Part shown: piece after piece, positions 37,689 through 46,540 of the stretch
Layout of the letters: the number at the start of each line of letters is the position of its first letter
Position numbering within the stretch: position 1 is the first letter of the stretch
Assembly (NCBI RefSeq): GCF_003369835.1
Contig: NZ_QPMJ01000003.1
Span: 310,001-374,000 of the forward strand
Length of the DNA stretch: 64,000 nt
Source of the DNA: Halorussus rarus
GTDB lineage: Archaea > Halobacteriota > Halobacteria > Halobacteriales > Haladaptataceae
Direction: 5' to 3'
The notes under the pieces: generated by a model
What the model saw: the letters and a program-made list of their open reading frames with translations, nothing else
The model's database searches: none
What the model was told of the DNA's origin: nothing
Program-made: the position numbers and the translations under genes

Positions 37689-39137
37689 ATGCGCAGGTCA
37701 ATCGCGATCGCGGTCGTTCTGATGCTCGTCGTCGCGGGCTGCTCGCAGGCCCCCGGCACGGGGACGGACGGTACGGCTGACGGGTCGGTCGAGCCCGCGG
37801 ACCCCGCGTCCGACCGCCTCGGCTGGGAGGCGGGCTACTGGTACAACGAGTCCATCGACGTGAACCCCGCCGACGGGCTGAACGAGACCGAACTGAACGA
37901 GACGGTCTCGCGGGCGATGGCCCGGGTCGAGCGGGTCCGGAAGCTCGAGTTCGAGTCGCGGGTCCCGGTCGAGATCATGACCCGCGAGGAGTTCCGGGCC
38001 GAGCAGGCCAACGGGTCGGTGCCCGAGAAGCGGCGCCTGCTGGACAACGTGAAGTACGAGTCGCTGTTCATGATCAACGAGTCGACCGACTCCATCGCGG
38101 TCCAGAACAGCAACTCCGGGTCGTCGGTCGGCGGCTACTACAGCCCCCGCGAGGAGCGGATCGTCGTCATCTCGGAGAACACCTCCACCCCGCAGCTCGA
38201 CGAGATCACCCTCTCCCAGGAGCTGTTCCACGCCCTCCAGGACCAGAAGTTCAACATCTCCGGCTACGACCAGTCGACGCGCGAGCTCCACAACGCCAAG
38301 GACGGCATCATCGAGGGCGACGGCAACTACGTCGACCACCTCTACTCCAAGCGGTGTCGCAACCGGTGGAACGGCGACTGCCTGACCCCCAGCGGCTCCG
38401 GCGGGGCGGGCGGCGGGCTGGCGAACATCGGCCCGTACCTCATCAAGTACCAGCCGTACAGCGACGGGCCGGCGTTCGTCCGCGGCGTCCGCAATCGGAG
38501 CGGCTGGACCGGGGTCAACGACGTGTACGCGAACCCGCCGGCCAGCACCGAGCAGGTCATCCACCCCGAGAAGTACGGCGAGGATGCCCCGGCCGAGTTC
38601 CGCGTCCGCGACCGGACCGGCGAGGGCTGGAGTCGACTCGAGCCGAAGGGACGGCCGAACTACGCGAGCGTCGGCGAGGCCGGCATCTTCGCGATGTTCA
38701 TCTACCCGTACTACGACAGCCAGGGGCGGACCCAAATCGTTCCGGCCCAGCAGTTCTTCAACCGGAAGCCGGGCTCGGACCAGCTCCGGAGCTTCGACCC
38801 GCTGAACTACAACAGCACCTACTCGACCGGGTGGGACGGCGATAAGCTCGCGGTCTACACCAACGAGTCGGCCGGCGCCAACGAGACCGGCTACGTCTGG
38901 AAGACCGTCTGGGACTCCCGGCAGGACGCCCGGGAGTTCGTCGACGGCTACCGCCAGGTCCTCCGGTACAACGGCGCTCAGAAGGTCGACGGCCGCACCG
39001 GCACCTGGCGCATCGAGGGCAACGGATTCGCCGACGCCTTCTACGTCCAGCAGCGGGGCGACACGGTCGTGGTCGTGAACGCCCCCAGCGTCGCGGAGCT
39101 CTCGAACGTCCGGACGGGCGCTGCGCCCACCGAGTAA
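37689..39137 (+). CDS. Hvo_1808-like surface lipoprotein with degenerate zincin motif
   Basis: A 482-aa exported protein. Residues 1-20 are a Sec-type lipoprotein signal (MLVVAGCSQ), followed by a Gly/Thr-rich linker. Around residue 175 is LSQELFHALQDQKF, the position where zincin peptidases carry HExxH, but the first His is Gln. YYSPREERIVVIS precedes it. There are several NxT/S N-glycosylation sequons. The protein resembles the Hvo_1808 surface family, whose function is unknown. Because the metal site is incomplete, peptidase activity is doubtful. Confidence 0.82.
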   Translation: MRRSIAIAVVLMLVVAGCSQAPGTGTDGTADGSVEPADPASDRLGWEAGYWYNESIDVNPADGLNETELNETVSRAMARVERVRKLEFESRVPVEIMTREEFRAEQANGSVPEKRRLLDNVKYESLFMINESTDSIAVQNSNSGSSVGGYYSPREERIVVISENTSTPQLDEITLSQELFHALQDQKFNISGYDQSTRELHNAKDGIIEGDGNYVDHLYSKRCRNRWNGDCLTPSGSGGAGGGLANIGPYLIKYQPYSDGPAFVRGVRNRSGWTGVNDVYANPPASTEQVIHPEKYGEDAPAEFRVRDRTGEGWSRLEPKGRPNYASVGEAGIFAMFIYPYYDSQGRTQIVPAQQFFNRKPGSDQLRSFDPLNYNSTYSTGWDGDKLAVYTNESAGANETGYVWKTVWDSRQDAREFVDGYRQVLRYNGAQKVDGRTGTWRIEGNGFADAFYVQQRGDTVVVVNAPSVAELSNVRTGAAPTE

Positions 39138-39237
39138 CCGATTCAGCCGCGAGCAACCGCTCGCGGCGGCCGCCAAGCGGGACCTTTTTCGCCCGCGCGA
39201 CGGTACGTCCGGCCATGAACGTCCAGAGGTGGAGGCG

Positions 39238-40389
39238 ATGAGCGACGGGTTCGACGTGGTGTCCGAAGCGGCCATCCGCGACGGCACCGCGACCGACGCC
39301 TACTTCCTGCGGACCGAGGAGACGCTGGAGGCCGCCGACCGCAACCCCCGCGTCGTCGCCGAGGTGACCCGGGACCAGTTCCCGACCGGCGAGTTCGACC
39401 TGCTGGCCGGCGTGAAGGACGCCGCCCGTCTGCTGGAGGGGCTCCCCGTGGACGTCGACGCGATGCGCGAGGGCCAACTGTTCGACGGCGGGCCCGTCAT
39501 GCGCATCGAGGGCGACTACCTCGACTTCGCGCGGTACGAGACCTCGCTGCTCGGCTTTCTCTCCCACCAGAGCGGCGTCGCCACCGCGGCGCTCGAAGCG
39601 CGGCGGGCCGCCCCGGAGTCGTCGGTTCTCAGCTTCGGCGCGCGCCACGTCCACCCCGCCATCGCGCCGATCATCGAGCGGGGCGCGCTGGTGGGCGGCC
39701 TCGACGGCTTCTCGCACGTCGCGGCCGGCGAGGTGCTGGGTCGGGAGGCCAGCGGGACGATGCCCCACGCGCTGGTCATCGCGTTCGGAGACCAGGAGAC
39801 CGCGTGGGAGGCGTTCGACGACGCCGTGGACCCCGACGTCCCCCGCATCGCCATCTGTGACACCTACTCCGACGAGAAAGACGAGAGCATCCGGGCCGCC
39901 GAGGCGCTGGGCGACGCCCTCGACGGGGTCCGGCTCGACACCACCAGCTCCCGCCGGGGGAACTTCCGCCACATCGTCCGGGAGGTCCGGTGGGAGCTCG
40001 ACGCCCGGGGGTACGAGGACGTCGACATCTTCGTCTCCGGCGGGCTCGGCCCCGCCGACCTCCGGGAGCTCCGGGACGTCGTCGACGGCTTCGGCGTCGG
40101 CGGGCACGTCAGCAACGCCGACCCGCTGGACTTCGCGCTCGACATCGTGGAGCTCGACGGCGACCCGGTCGCCAAGCGAGGCAAGCTCTCGGGCGAGAAG
40201 CAGGCGTTCCGGACGCCCGACGGCGGCCACCACGTCGGGCTCGCGGACCGCGCGGACCCCGAGGACGGCGAGCCGCTGCTGGAACCGTTAATCCGGGACG
40301 GCGAGATCGTCCGGGAGTTCGACGTCGACGAGGCGGCCGAGCGCGCGCTCGAAGACGCCGAGCTGGTCGGGTTCAGAGAGGAAGCGTAA
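39238..40389 (+). CDS. Nicotinate phosphoribosyltransferase
   Basis: A 383-aa enzyme joining nicotinate to PRPP to give nicotinate mononucleotide in NAD salvage. The family core is visible: QFPTGEFDLLAG, YETSLLGFLSHQSGVAT, LSFGARHVHP with a catalytic His, RLDTTSSRRGN (phosphate site) and FVSGGLGPADLRE, then the C-terminal beta domain. It fits the archaeal short form. The ATG at 39238 is preferred over the GTG at 39229, which adds only three residues. With the nicotinamidase-like gene at 36928-37500 it would make a two-step salvage path. Confidence 0.9.
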   Translation: MSDGFDVVSEAAIRDGTATDAYFLRTEETLEAADRNPRVVAEVTRDQFPTGEFDLLAGVKDAARLLEGLPVDVDAMREGQLFDGGPVMRIEGDYLDFARYETSLLGFLSHQSGVATAALEARRAAPESSVLSFGARHVHPAIAPIIERGALVGGLDGFSHVAAGEVLGREASGTMPHALVIAFGDQETAWEAFDDAVDPDVPRIAICDTYSDEKDESIRAAEALGDALDGVRLDTTSSRRGNFRHIVREVRWELDARGYEDVDIFVSGGLGPADLRELRDVVDGFGVGGHVSNADPLDFALDIVELDGDPVAKRGKLSGEKQAFRTPDGGHHVGLADRADPEDGEPLLEPLIRDGEIVREFDVDEAAERALEDAELVGFREEA

Positions 40390-40432
40390 CAGGCGGGGTC
40401 GTCGGTCGCTCGAAGTACGGAAAATACGGCCG

Positions 40433-41035
40433 CTACAGTTCTTCGACGGTCCCTTCGGGTTCGCGCTCGCAGAAGACCTGGCCGTCGAACAGCGTCACCA
40501 TCACGTCGTCGTCCTCCCAGGCGCCCTTCGGGAGGCCGGCCTTCCGGCAGGTCCGGTCGAGGTACTCGAAGACGCTCCACTCGTTCTCGATGGGGAGGGT
40601 CGGGTACATCCACGCGTGCGAGCCCCGGCCCTCGATGGCGACGCCGTGGGTGCCGAGCTCGATGTCCTCGACGGGGTCCTCGGAGAACTGGGTGTCGCGC
40701 ACGACGCAGACCGAGATCTTCAGGTTCGGGAGCTCCGCCTCCTCCACCTCGGAGCCACACGAGGTGTCGCTGGCGGCGGTGATCGCCGAATCCACGATGA
40801 GGTGGCCGAGCTGGTCGGTGCCCTCGTAGGCACCGTCGCATCCCCGGAGGCGGCCGCGGCCGCGCGTCGACGAGAGCCGGACGAACACCCCGGTCCGGTT
40901 GTAGAACGCCTCGCGCATGCTGCCGGGCTGTTCGCGCTGCCCGTTGATGACGTAGGATTCGACGGACTCGCGTGCGAGTTCGACGGCCCGCGTGCCGTCC
41001 TCGTAGGAGAGAGTTACTGCCTGAGCCTGTGCCAT
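40433..41035 (-). CDS. AMMECR1 domain protein (TIGR00296)
   Basis: A 200-aa protein of the universally conserved AMMECR1 family. The signature LRGCDG lies near residue 69, followed by DSAITAASDT, ISVCVV and the IELGTHGVAIEG segment that is invariant in the family. The biochemical activity is unknown, and a redox or RNA-related role has been proposed. The start ATG at 41035 (MAQAQAV) is well placed. It is divergent from the RNase P RNA gene. Confidence 0.9.
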   Translation of the reverse strand: MAQAQAVTLSYEDGTRAVELARESVESYVINGQREQPGSMREAFYNRTGVFVRLSSTRGRGRLRGCDGAYEGTDQLGHLIVDSAITAASDTSCGSEVEEAELPNLKISVCVVRDTQFSEDPVEDIELGTHGVAIEGRGSHAWMYPTLPIENEWSVFEYLDRTCRKAGLPKGAWEDDDVMVTLFDGQVFCEREPEGTVEEL

Positions 41036-41210
41036 ACAGGAACCCCTTGGACCGGTAGCACCTTCAAGTCTTCCCTTCAATACTAAACGTAGAAACGTCC
41101 CACTACGTTTCATGTGGGGGAAATTGTCAAGGGGTAACGCCGGCCTGCAACCCGGGTAACGTCGGGGTAACGCCGCGTTTCCGGGGGTTCCCGACCGTTT
41201 CACCGAACTC

Positions 41211-41217
41211 CTTAAAC
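41211..41217 (+). promoter_or_regulatory. TATA-like box of rnpB
   Basis: CTTAAAC lies 23-29 nt before the inferred 5' end of the RNase P RNA, the usual spacing of an archaeal TATA box. Confidence 0.6.
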
Positions 41218-41239
41218 CTGACCGGCCGCTAGTCACGGA

Positions 41240-41657
41240 CGGCAGAGGGAGCCGAGTTCCCGCGAGGGCGCCGGCGCTCGCCGGCGTCCGCGTGAGGAAA
41301 GTCCCCCCACCGTCCAGGCGGGCGACCGGACGCAAGTCCGGAGCGGGAGACCGCTGGCTCTGGAACAGAAACGAGACCCCTCTCCCCGACCGATGAGGTG
41401 CGCGAACCCCGACCCAAGAAGGCTCACGCCGAGCAAAGGAACGGGGAGCTAACCCACCGAGGGATGCGTTCCGGCCTCGCCGGGACGCGACTCGACGGGA
41501 GAGAACGGATGGAACGGCGAAACCTCGCCGGTGCAAGTCCGCGCCGCGGCGCGCGGCGTCACGACGACGCCGCGGGCCGTCAAGGTAGCCCGGACGACGG
41601 CGCGGACGCTCAGCCGAATACTCGGACGAACAGAAGGGGGCTTACTCCCCTCAGCCG
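41240..41657 (+). ncRNA. rnpB: RNase P RNA
   Basis: The catalytic RNA of RNase P, which trims tRNA 5' leaders. The P4 helix halves are unmistakable: GAGGAAAGTCCCCCC at 41292-41306 and GAACAGAAGGGGGCTTAC at 41628-41645. The 5' end CGGCAGAGGGAG pairs with the 3' end CTCCCCTCAGCCG as helix P1, which defines the boundaries. The GGTGCAAGTCCGCGCC-like region fits the specificity domain. About 418 nt, normal for a haloarchaeal type A RNA. The exact ends are inferred from P1. Confidence 0.93.
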
Positions 41658-41701
41658 CTTTCCGTACGGCCAGCCGCCGGTGTCCTCTCAGTTCTCGTGC
41701 G

Positions 41702-41818
41702 CTACCCCAACGCGACGACCAGGAGCGCGAGCGCGGCGAGCACTTCCACGGCCAGAACCGTGACCGCGGCCCCGATCTTGAGGGCGCTCATCCCCAACCC
41801 CGATTCGATGGCGCTCAT
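41702..41818 (-). CDS. 38-aa single-helix membrane micro-protein
   Basis: An ATG at 41818 opens a 39-codon frame ending at 41702. The first 14 residues are polar (MSAIESGLGMSALK), followed by one continuous hydrophobic helix (residues about 16-37: IGAAVTVLAVEV, then LAALALLVVALG). A CTTATTGTG-like box about 25-30 nt upstream would give a leaderless mRNA. The opposite strand holds a 68-aa frame, but its composition is not protein-like. Its stop is 45 bp from the end of rnpB. Function unknown. Confidence 0.6.
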   Translation of the reverse strand: MSAIESGLGMSALKIGAAVTVLAVEVLAALALLVVALG

Positions 41819-41820
41819 CA

Positions 41821-41836
41821 CCTCCCATTTGGGAGG
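41821..41836. promoter_or_regulatory. Palindrome between TATA box and start of the 38-aa gene
   Basis: CCTCCCA-TT-TGGGAGG, 7-bp perfect arms with 2-bp spacer, lies 2 bp upstream of the ATG at 41818 and downstream of the CTTATTGTG box. A dimeric repressor bound here would block transcription. Confidence 0.45.
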
Positions 41837-42071
41837 CTTTCACAATAAGTCGGACACACAGTTCGTCATTGTTCGCGCTTCCGACCGATGCGTAACGCAA
41901 TGAACGCTCCTGAACTGTTCCGCGCTGGCGGAAATATGCGCTTAAATCGAGCTAAACGCGGAATTACGCGCCGGATTAACAATTCAGTGCCACTAGTTTG
42001 TTAATGAATCCTACTCGACCCCGGGTTCTTGACAGTGCAATTAATAACTCCTCGGTGACTATCGACGACTA

Positions 42072-44609
42072 ATGACGAACGACGAGCGCGAGCGGACCGT
42101 CCGGCTCTCGGTGCCCGAGATGGACTGTCCGTCCTGCGCGGGGAAGGTGACCGCGAGCGTCGAGCGACTCGACGGCGTGCGCGACGTCGACCCGGCCCCG
42201 ACGACCGGCACCCTCACCGTCACCTACGACGATGGGGCCGCCGACGCCGCGGCCGTCCGCGAGCGCGTGGAGGCCGCAGGCTACGCGGTCGAGGACGACG
42301 CGGGCGGCGCCGCCGAGCGCCGGCTCTCGGTGCCCGAGATGGACTGCCCCTCCTGCGCCGGCAAGGTCGAGAAGGCGCTCGACGGCGTCGAAGGCGTCGA
42401 GCGCGTCGAGACCCGCCCGGCGACCGGCGAGGTGCTGGTGTCCGGCGGCGCCGACGGCGAGCGCGTCGCGGCCGCCGTCGAAGGGGCGGGCTACGAGGTC
42501 GCGGACGCCGGCGACGACGCGAGCGACGCCGGACCGGGCGTGGCCGAGTCGAGCGAGGTCTGGACGAGTCCGCGCGCGCTCAAGACCTGGGCCGGGGGCG
42601 CGCTCATGGTGGTAGGGCTGGTGCTGGAGTTCCTGCTGACGAGCGCCGACGCGCTGCTGTTCTCGGCGCTCGGTCGGGAGTTCCACGCCTCGTCGGTCCT
42701 GCTCCTGCTGGCGGCCGGGATCGCCGGCCAGGAGATACTCCGGAACGGCTACTACTCGGCGAAGAACCTGAGCCTCGACATCGACCTGCTGATGGGCGCC
42801 GGAGTGGTCGCCGCGGTGGCGGTCGGCCTCTACTTCGAGGCCGCGACCCTCGCGGTGCTGTACAGCGTCGCGGAGCTGCTCGAACAGTTCTCGATGGACC
42901 GCGCCCGCGACTCGGTCCGGGAGCTGATGGACCTCTCGCCCGACACCGCGACGGTCAAGCGCGCCGACGGCGAGGGCGGGACGACCGAACAGACCGTCCC
43001 GGTCGAGGAGGTCGCGGTCGGCGAGACCGTCGCGGTCCGGCCCGGCGAGAAGATCCCGGTCGACGGCGAGGTGCTGACCGGGACGAGCGCGGTGAACCAG
43101 GCGCCCATCACGGGCGAGAGCGTCCCCGTCGACAAGTCGGCCGGCGACGAGGTGTACGCCGGCACCGTCAACGAGGAGGGGTACCTTGAGGTCGAGGCGA
43201 CCGCCGAGGCCGACGAGACCACCCTCTCGCAGGTCGTCGAACTGGTCGGCGACGCCCAGCGCGACCGGACCGACAGCGAGCAGTTCATCGAGACGTTCGC
43301 GGCCTACTACACGCCGGTCATCGTGGTCGGCGCGCTGCTGACCGCCTTCGGACCGCCCCTGGTGCTCGACGCCCCCTTCCGGGAGTGGTTCGTCCGCGGG
43401 CTGACCCTGCTGGTGGTGGCCTGCCCCTGCGCGTTCGTCATCTCGACGCCCGTCTCGGTGGTCTCGGGCGTCACGAGCGCGGCCCGCAACGGCGTGCTCG
43501 TGAAGGGCGGGCCCCACCTCGAATCGATGGGCGGGGTCGAGGCCGTGGCGTTCGACAAGACCGGGACGCTGACCGCGGGCGAACTGGCCGTGACCGACGC
43601 GGTCCCGCTCAACGGCAACGACGAGGCCGACCTGCTGCGGTGCGCCCACGACCTCGAGCGCCGGAGCGAGCACCCCCTCGCCAAGGCCATCGTCGAGCAC
43701 GCCCACGAGACGGGCGCGGCCCACCCCGACGACGATGACCACGACGACCGGCCCATCGAGAACTTCGAGAGCCTGACCGGCAAGGGCGTTCGCGCGGACC
43801 TCGGCGGCGTGACCCACTACGCCGGTAAACCCGCGCTGTTCGAGGAACTGGGCTTCGACCTGGACCACGTCCACCTCTCGACCGACGGAGGTAGATTCGT
43901 CGAGGGCACAGAATCCGTCTCGGAGGTCGCCGACAGCCGGTGCGAGGGCCGCGAGGACTGCCTCGACCTGCTCGCGGACGTGGTGCCCCGGTTCCAGCGC
44001 GAGGGCAAGACGGTTGTCCTGGTCGGCACCGAGGACGAACTGGAGGGCGTTCTGGCGGTCGCCGACGAGGTCCGCCCCGACGCGAAGAAGACGGTTGCCC
44101 GCCTGCGGGAGTTCGGTCTGGAGACGGTGATGCTCACCGGCGACAACGAGGGCACCGCCCGCGCGGTGGCCGAGGAGGTCGGCGTCGACGAGTTCCGGGC
44201 GGAACTCCTCCCCGAGGAGAAGGTCGAGGCGGTCGAGGAGCTGGCCGACCGCCACGGCTCGGTCGCGATGGTCGGCGACGGCGTCAACGACGCCCCCGCG
44301 CTGGCGGCCGCGACGGTCGGCGTGGCGATGGGCGCGGCCGGCACCGACACCGCCATCGAGACCGCCGACATCGCGCTACTGGGCGACGACCTCTCGAAGG
44401 TGCCGTACCTCTACCGGCTCTCCCGGAAGGCCAACGCGGTCATCCGCCAGAACATCTGGTCGAGCCTCGCCGTCAAGGCGGTGCTGGCGGTGGGCGCACC
44501 CCTCGGCCTCGTGTCGGTGGCGGTGGCCATCGTCGTCGGCGACATGGGGATGAGCCTCGGCGTGACCAGCAACGCGATGCGACTGGCGCGGGTCGAGCCC
44601 GAGGAGTAG
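42072..44609 (+). CDS. Heavy-metal P-type ATPase (Zn/Cd/Pb export type, P1B)
   Basis: An 845-aa metal pump. Two N-terminal HMA domains carry MDCPSC motifs (Cys19/Cys22 and Cys92/Cys95). Helices follow from residue 170. The translocation CPC motif is Cys451-Pro-Cys453, Asp495 in DKTGT is phosphorylated, SEHPL is the nucleotide-domain motif, and GDGVNDAPAL closes it. A His/Asp-rich insertion (HPDDDDHDD) and a CEGREDC loop sit in the nucleotide domain. CPCAFVISTPVSVVSG favours the ZntA/CadA branch over copper. A monocistronic gene with a long A/T-rich upstream region. Confidence 0.93.
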   Translation: MTNDERERTVRLSVPEMDCPSCAGKVTASVERLDGVRDVDPAPTTGTLTVTYDDGAADAAAVRERVEAAGYAVEDDAGGAAERRLSVPEMDCPSCAGKVEKALDGVEGVERVETRPATGEVLVSGGADGERVAAAVEGAGYEVADAGDDASDAGPGVAESSEVWTSPRALKTWAGGALMVVGLVLEFLLTSADALLFSALGREFHASSVLLLLAAGIAGQEILRNGYYSAKNLSLDIDLLMGAGVVAAVAVGLYFEAATLAVLYSVAELLEQFSMDRARDSVRELMDLSPDTATVKRADGEGGTTEQTVPVEEVAVGETVAVRPGEKIPVDGEVLTGTSAVNQAPITGESVPVDKSAGDEVYAGTVNEEGYLEVEATAEADETTLSQVVELVGDAQRDRTDSEQFIETFAAYYTPVIVVGALLTAFGPPLVLDAPFREWFVRGLTLLVVACPCAFVISTPVSVVSGVTSAARNGVLVKGGPHLESMGGVEAVAFDKTGTLTAGELAVTDAVPLNGNDEADLLRCAHDLERRSEHPLAKAIVEHAHETGAAHPDDDDHDDRPIENFESLTGKGVRADLGGVTHYAGKPALFEELGFDLDHVHLSTDGGRFVEGTESVSEVADSRCEGREDCLDLLADVVPRFQREGKTVVLVGTEDELEGVLAVADEVRPDAKKTVARLREFGLETVMLTGDNEGTARAVAEEVGVDEFRAELLPEEKVEAVEELADRHGSVAMVGDGVNDAPALAAATVGVAMGAAGTDTAIETADIALLGDDLSKVPYLYRLSRKANAVIRQNIWSSLAVKAVLAVGAPLGLVSVAVAIVVGDMGMSLGVTSNAMRLARVEPEE

Positions 44610-44647
44610 GGCGCTCGCGAGGACCGGCTTTCTTCTGCGCGACGAGT

Positions 44648-45667
44648 CTATCCGTCGAGAATCGGGTGCGACTGGCGGAGCTCATCGATGAGCTCCCGGA
44701 CGTCCTCGTCGGCCTCCTCGTCGGGCGTCAGCGGCCGCTTGCCGTCGAACGTCTCGTGGACCTCGGCCACGCTCTCGGCCAGCGTGTCGAGGCCGTAGCC
44801 GCCTTCGAGGACGAACCCGAGCGCCGCGTCGGTCTCGTCGGCGACGTCGCGGACCCGGTCGGCCAGCATGCCGTACCCCTCGGTCGAGACCCGCATCCGG
44901 GAGATGGGGTCGTGGCGGTGGGCGTCGAAGCCCGCGCTCACCAGCACCAGGTCGGGGTCGAACGCGCGGAACGCCGGCGCGACCAGGTCGTCGACGGCGT
45001 CGCGGTACTCGGGGTCGCCCGCGCCCGCGGGCAGCGGGAGGTTGAGGGTCGCGCCCTCGCCCTCCCCTTCGCCGGTCTCGTCGCTCTCGCCCGTCCCGGG
45101 GTAGAGGCCGTCTTCGTGGAACGAGGCGTAGAAGACGTCGCCGGCGTCGAAGAAGATGTCCTGGGTGCCGTTGCCGTGGTGGACGTCCCAGTCGAAGATG
45201 GCGACCCGGTCGGCGTCGACGTCGTCGGCCTCGACGACGCGGCGGGCCGCGACCGCGGCGTTGTTGAAGAAGCAGAAGCCCATCGCGTCGTCCTCGACCG
45301 CGTGGTGGCCCGGCGGTCGCCCGATGGCGAACGGCGTGTCGCGGCCGTCGTCGCCGTCGAGCGCGGCGCGGGCCGCCCACCGGGCCAGTCCGGCCGACCG
45401 GAGCGCGGCCTCCCACGTGGCTCGGACCGCCACGGTGTCGGGGTCCCAGTTGCCGCCGCCCGACTCGCAGAACTCCCGGAACTCCGCGACGTAGTCGGGG
45501 TCGTGGACCGCCTCCACGCTGGCCCGGTCGGCGGGCTCGGCGCCCACGTACTCGACGCCGTGCTTGCGCGCCAGCCCCTCCCTGATGGCCCGGAGCCGGT
45601 CGGGGTTCTCGGGGTGGCGCTCGCCCGTGTCGTGTGAGAGACAGTCCTCGCTGTAGCCGAAGTTCAT
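44648..45667 (-). CDS. Histone deacetylase family protein (AcuC/HDAC-like)
   Basis: A 339-aa arginase-fold deacetylase. Motifs: SHDTGERHPENPDRL near the N-terminus, RPPGHHAV, DWDVHHGNGTQ (zinc ligands Asp and His), SAGFDAHRHDP with the further Asp ligand, and EGGYGLD at the end. The family removes acetyl groups from lysines or polyamines. A GGTTAAATTCC-like box in its upstream region indicates its own promoter. It lies downstream of the histone gene on the same strand, separated by 280 bp. Confidence 0.92.
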   Translation of the reverse strand: MNFGYSEDCLSHDTGERHPENPDRLRAIREGLARKHGVEYVGAEPADRASVEAVHDPDYVAEFREFCESGGGNWDPDTVAVRATWEAALRSAGLARWAARAALDGDDGRDTPFAIGRPPGHHAVEDDAMGFCFFNNAAVAARRVVEADDVDADRVAIFDWDVHHGNGTQDIFFDAGDVFYASFHEDGLYPGTGESDETGEGEGEGATLNLPLPAGAGDPEYRDAVDDLVAPAFRAFDPDLVLVSAGFDAHRHDPISRMRVSTEGYGMLADRVRDVADETDAALGFVLEGGYGLDTLAESVAEVHETFDGKRPLTPDEEADEDVRELIDELRQSHPILDG

Positions 45668-45838
45668 AGTTAGGCGTCGGCCGTCCCCGACCACTCGGTA
45701 GTTGGTAGCACGTGTTCCATTCAAACGCAGCGGAATTTAACCGCTTCGCTCCGCCCGACCGTTCCGCCCGCGTCCGGACCGGACGCGTCCCGTCGGCGAC
45801 GGGGCGGCGCCCTCGCGCGGACGGCCCGACCGACCTCA

Positions 45839-45947
45839 TAGGGTCTGTCGTGATTCGTTACCGCCACGGCGATGCATATCGGCAGTGTCTGGCCGCGAAC
45901 CGCCCGCAACTCGCAGTCGCTGCCGAAAATAGTCACGACAGTCCCTA
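45839..45947. mobile_element. Possible MITE with 17-bp terminal inverted repeats
   Basis: The left end TAGGGTCTGTCGTGATT (45839-45855) and right end AGTCACGACAGTCCCTA (45931-45947) are inverted repeats matching at 15 of 17 positions. Both ends are flanked by TCA (45836-45838 and 45948-45950), consistent with a 3-bp target duplication, and the right TCA is the complement of the histone TGA stop. The 109-bp interior has no ORF. The likely parent is an IS5-like transposon, but I cannot name it. Confidence 0.6.
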
Positions 45948-46379
45948 TCACCCGAACAGCTCGAAGTACGTCTCGATGTCCTCGGCCTTGACCGTCCGGC
46001 GGTCGGCGTGGCGCGCGAGGACGGCGGCCGCCTTCGCGACGTTGTCGGCGTAGTCCTCGAGGATGTCCGCCAGCGCGATGCGGGCGTCCATCGCCACCCG
46101 GTAGCTGTCGTCGATGTCGAGCCGCGCGATGCGGTCGACCGGCGCGACCGGGAGCTCGAGGCTGTCCTTGTCGACCACCTGCTCGACGCCGAAGTCCTGG
46201 CTCATCAGCGTCTTCCGGCCGTCCCGGGTGGCGCGCTCGGCGGCGTCGACCGCGAGTTCGGCCCCGTGGCGCTGGATGCGCCGGGCCAGCTCCTCGGCGG
46301 CGTCCGCGCTGACCCGGAGGTCTCCCGCGTTCCGTCTGATGATCGTGTCGACCGGAGCGAACGGCAGCTCGACGCTCAT
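45948..46379 (-). CDS. Archaeal histone, two-fold fusion (haloarchaeal type)
   Basis: A 143-aa protein with two histone folds in one chain: residues about 1-68 (ELPFAPVDTIIRRN onward) and 72-143 (ELPVAPVDRIARLD onward), each with the PF/PV-APV-I-R start and the helix-loop-helix pattern. Such head-to-tail doublets are typical of haloarchaea and fold like an H3/H4-like dimer. It binds DNA and may act more as a regulator than a packer in halophiles. The ATG at 46379 starts at the fold. A MITE-like element touches its stop codon. Confidence 0.95.
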   Translation of the reverse strand: MSVELPFAPVDTIIRRNAGDLRVSADAAEELARRIQRHGAELAVDAAERATRDGRKTLMSQDFGVEQVVDKDSLELPVAPVDRIARLDIDDSYRVAMDARIALADILEDYADNVAKAAAVLARHADRRTVKAEDIETYFELFG

Positions 46380-46540
46380 ACCCAATTCCGGGAATCTCGC
46401 CTCCTTAGTTCTTTCCAAAGCTCGTTTCGGGCGGCCTGCGTCCGTTTCGGCGGGGTCGAGCGCGAGCGAGGTTCCGGCGGCACCGTTCCGTCCTCTGCTC
46501 GCCATCAGTCTGAAGAACCTCGCCGTGGTACGATGGTGGC

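Noticed and set aside
41697-41903. 68-codon plus-strand frame over the micro-protein
   Set aside because: Ser/Thr-rich with no regular pattern; the minus-strand frame has a clear hydrophobic helix and a TATA box.
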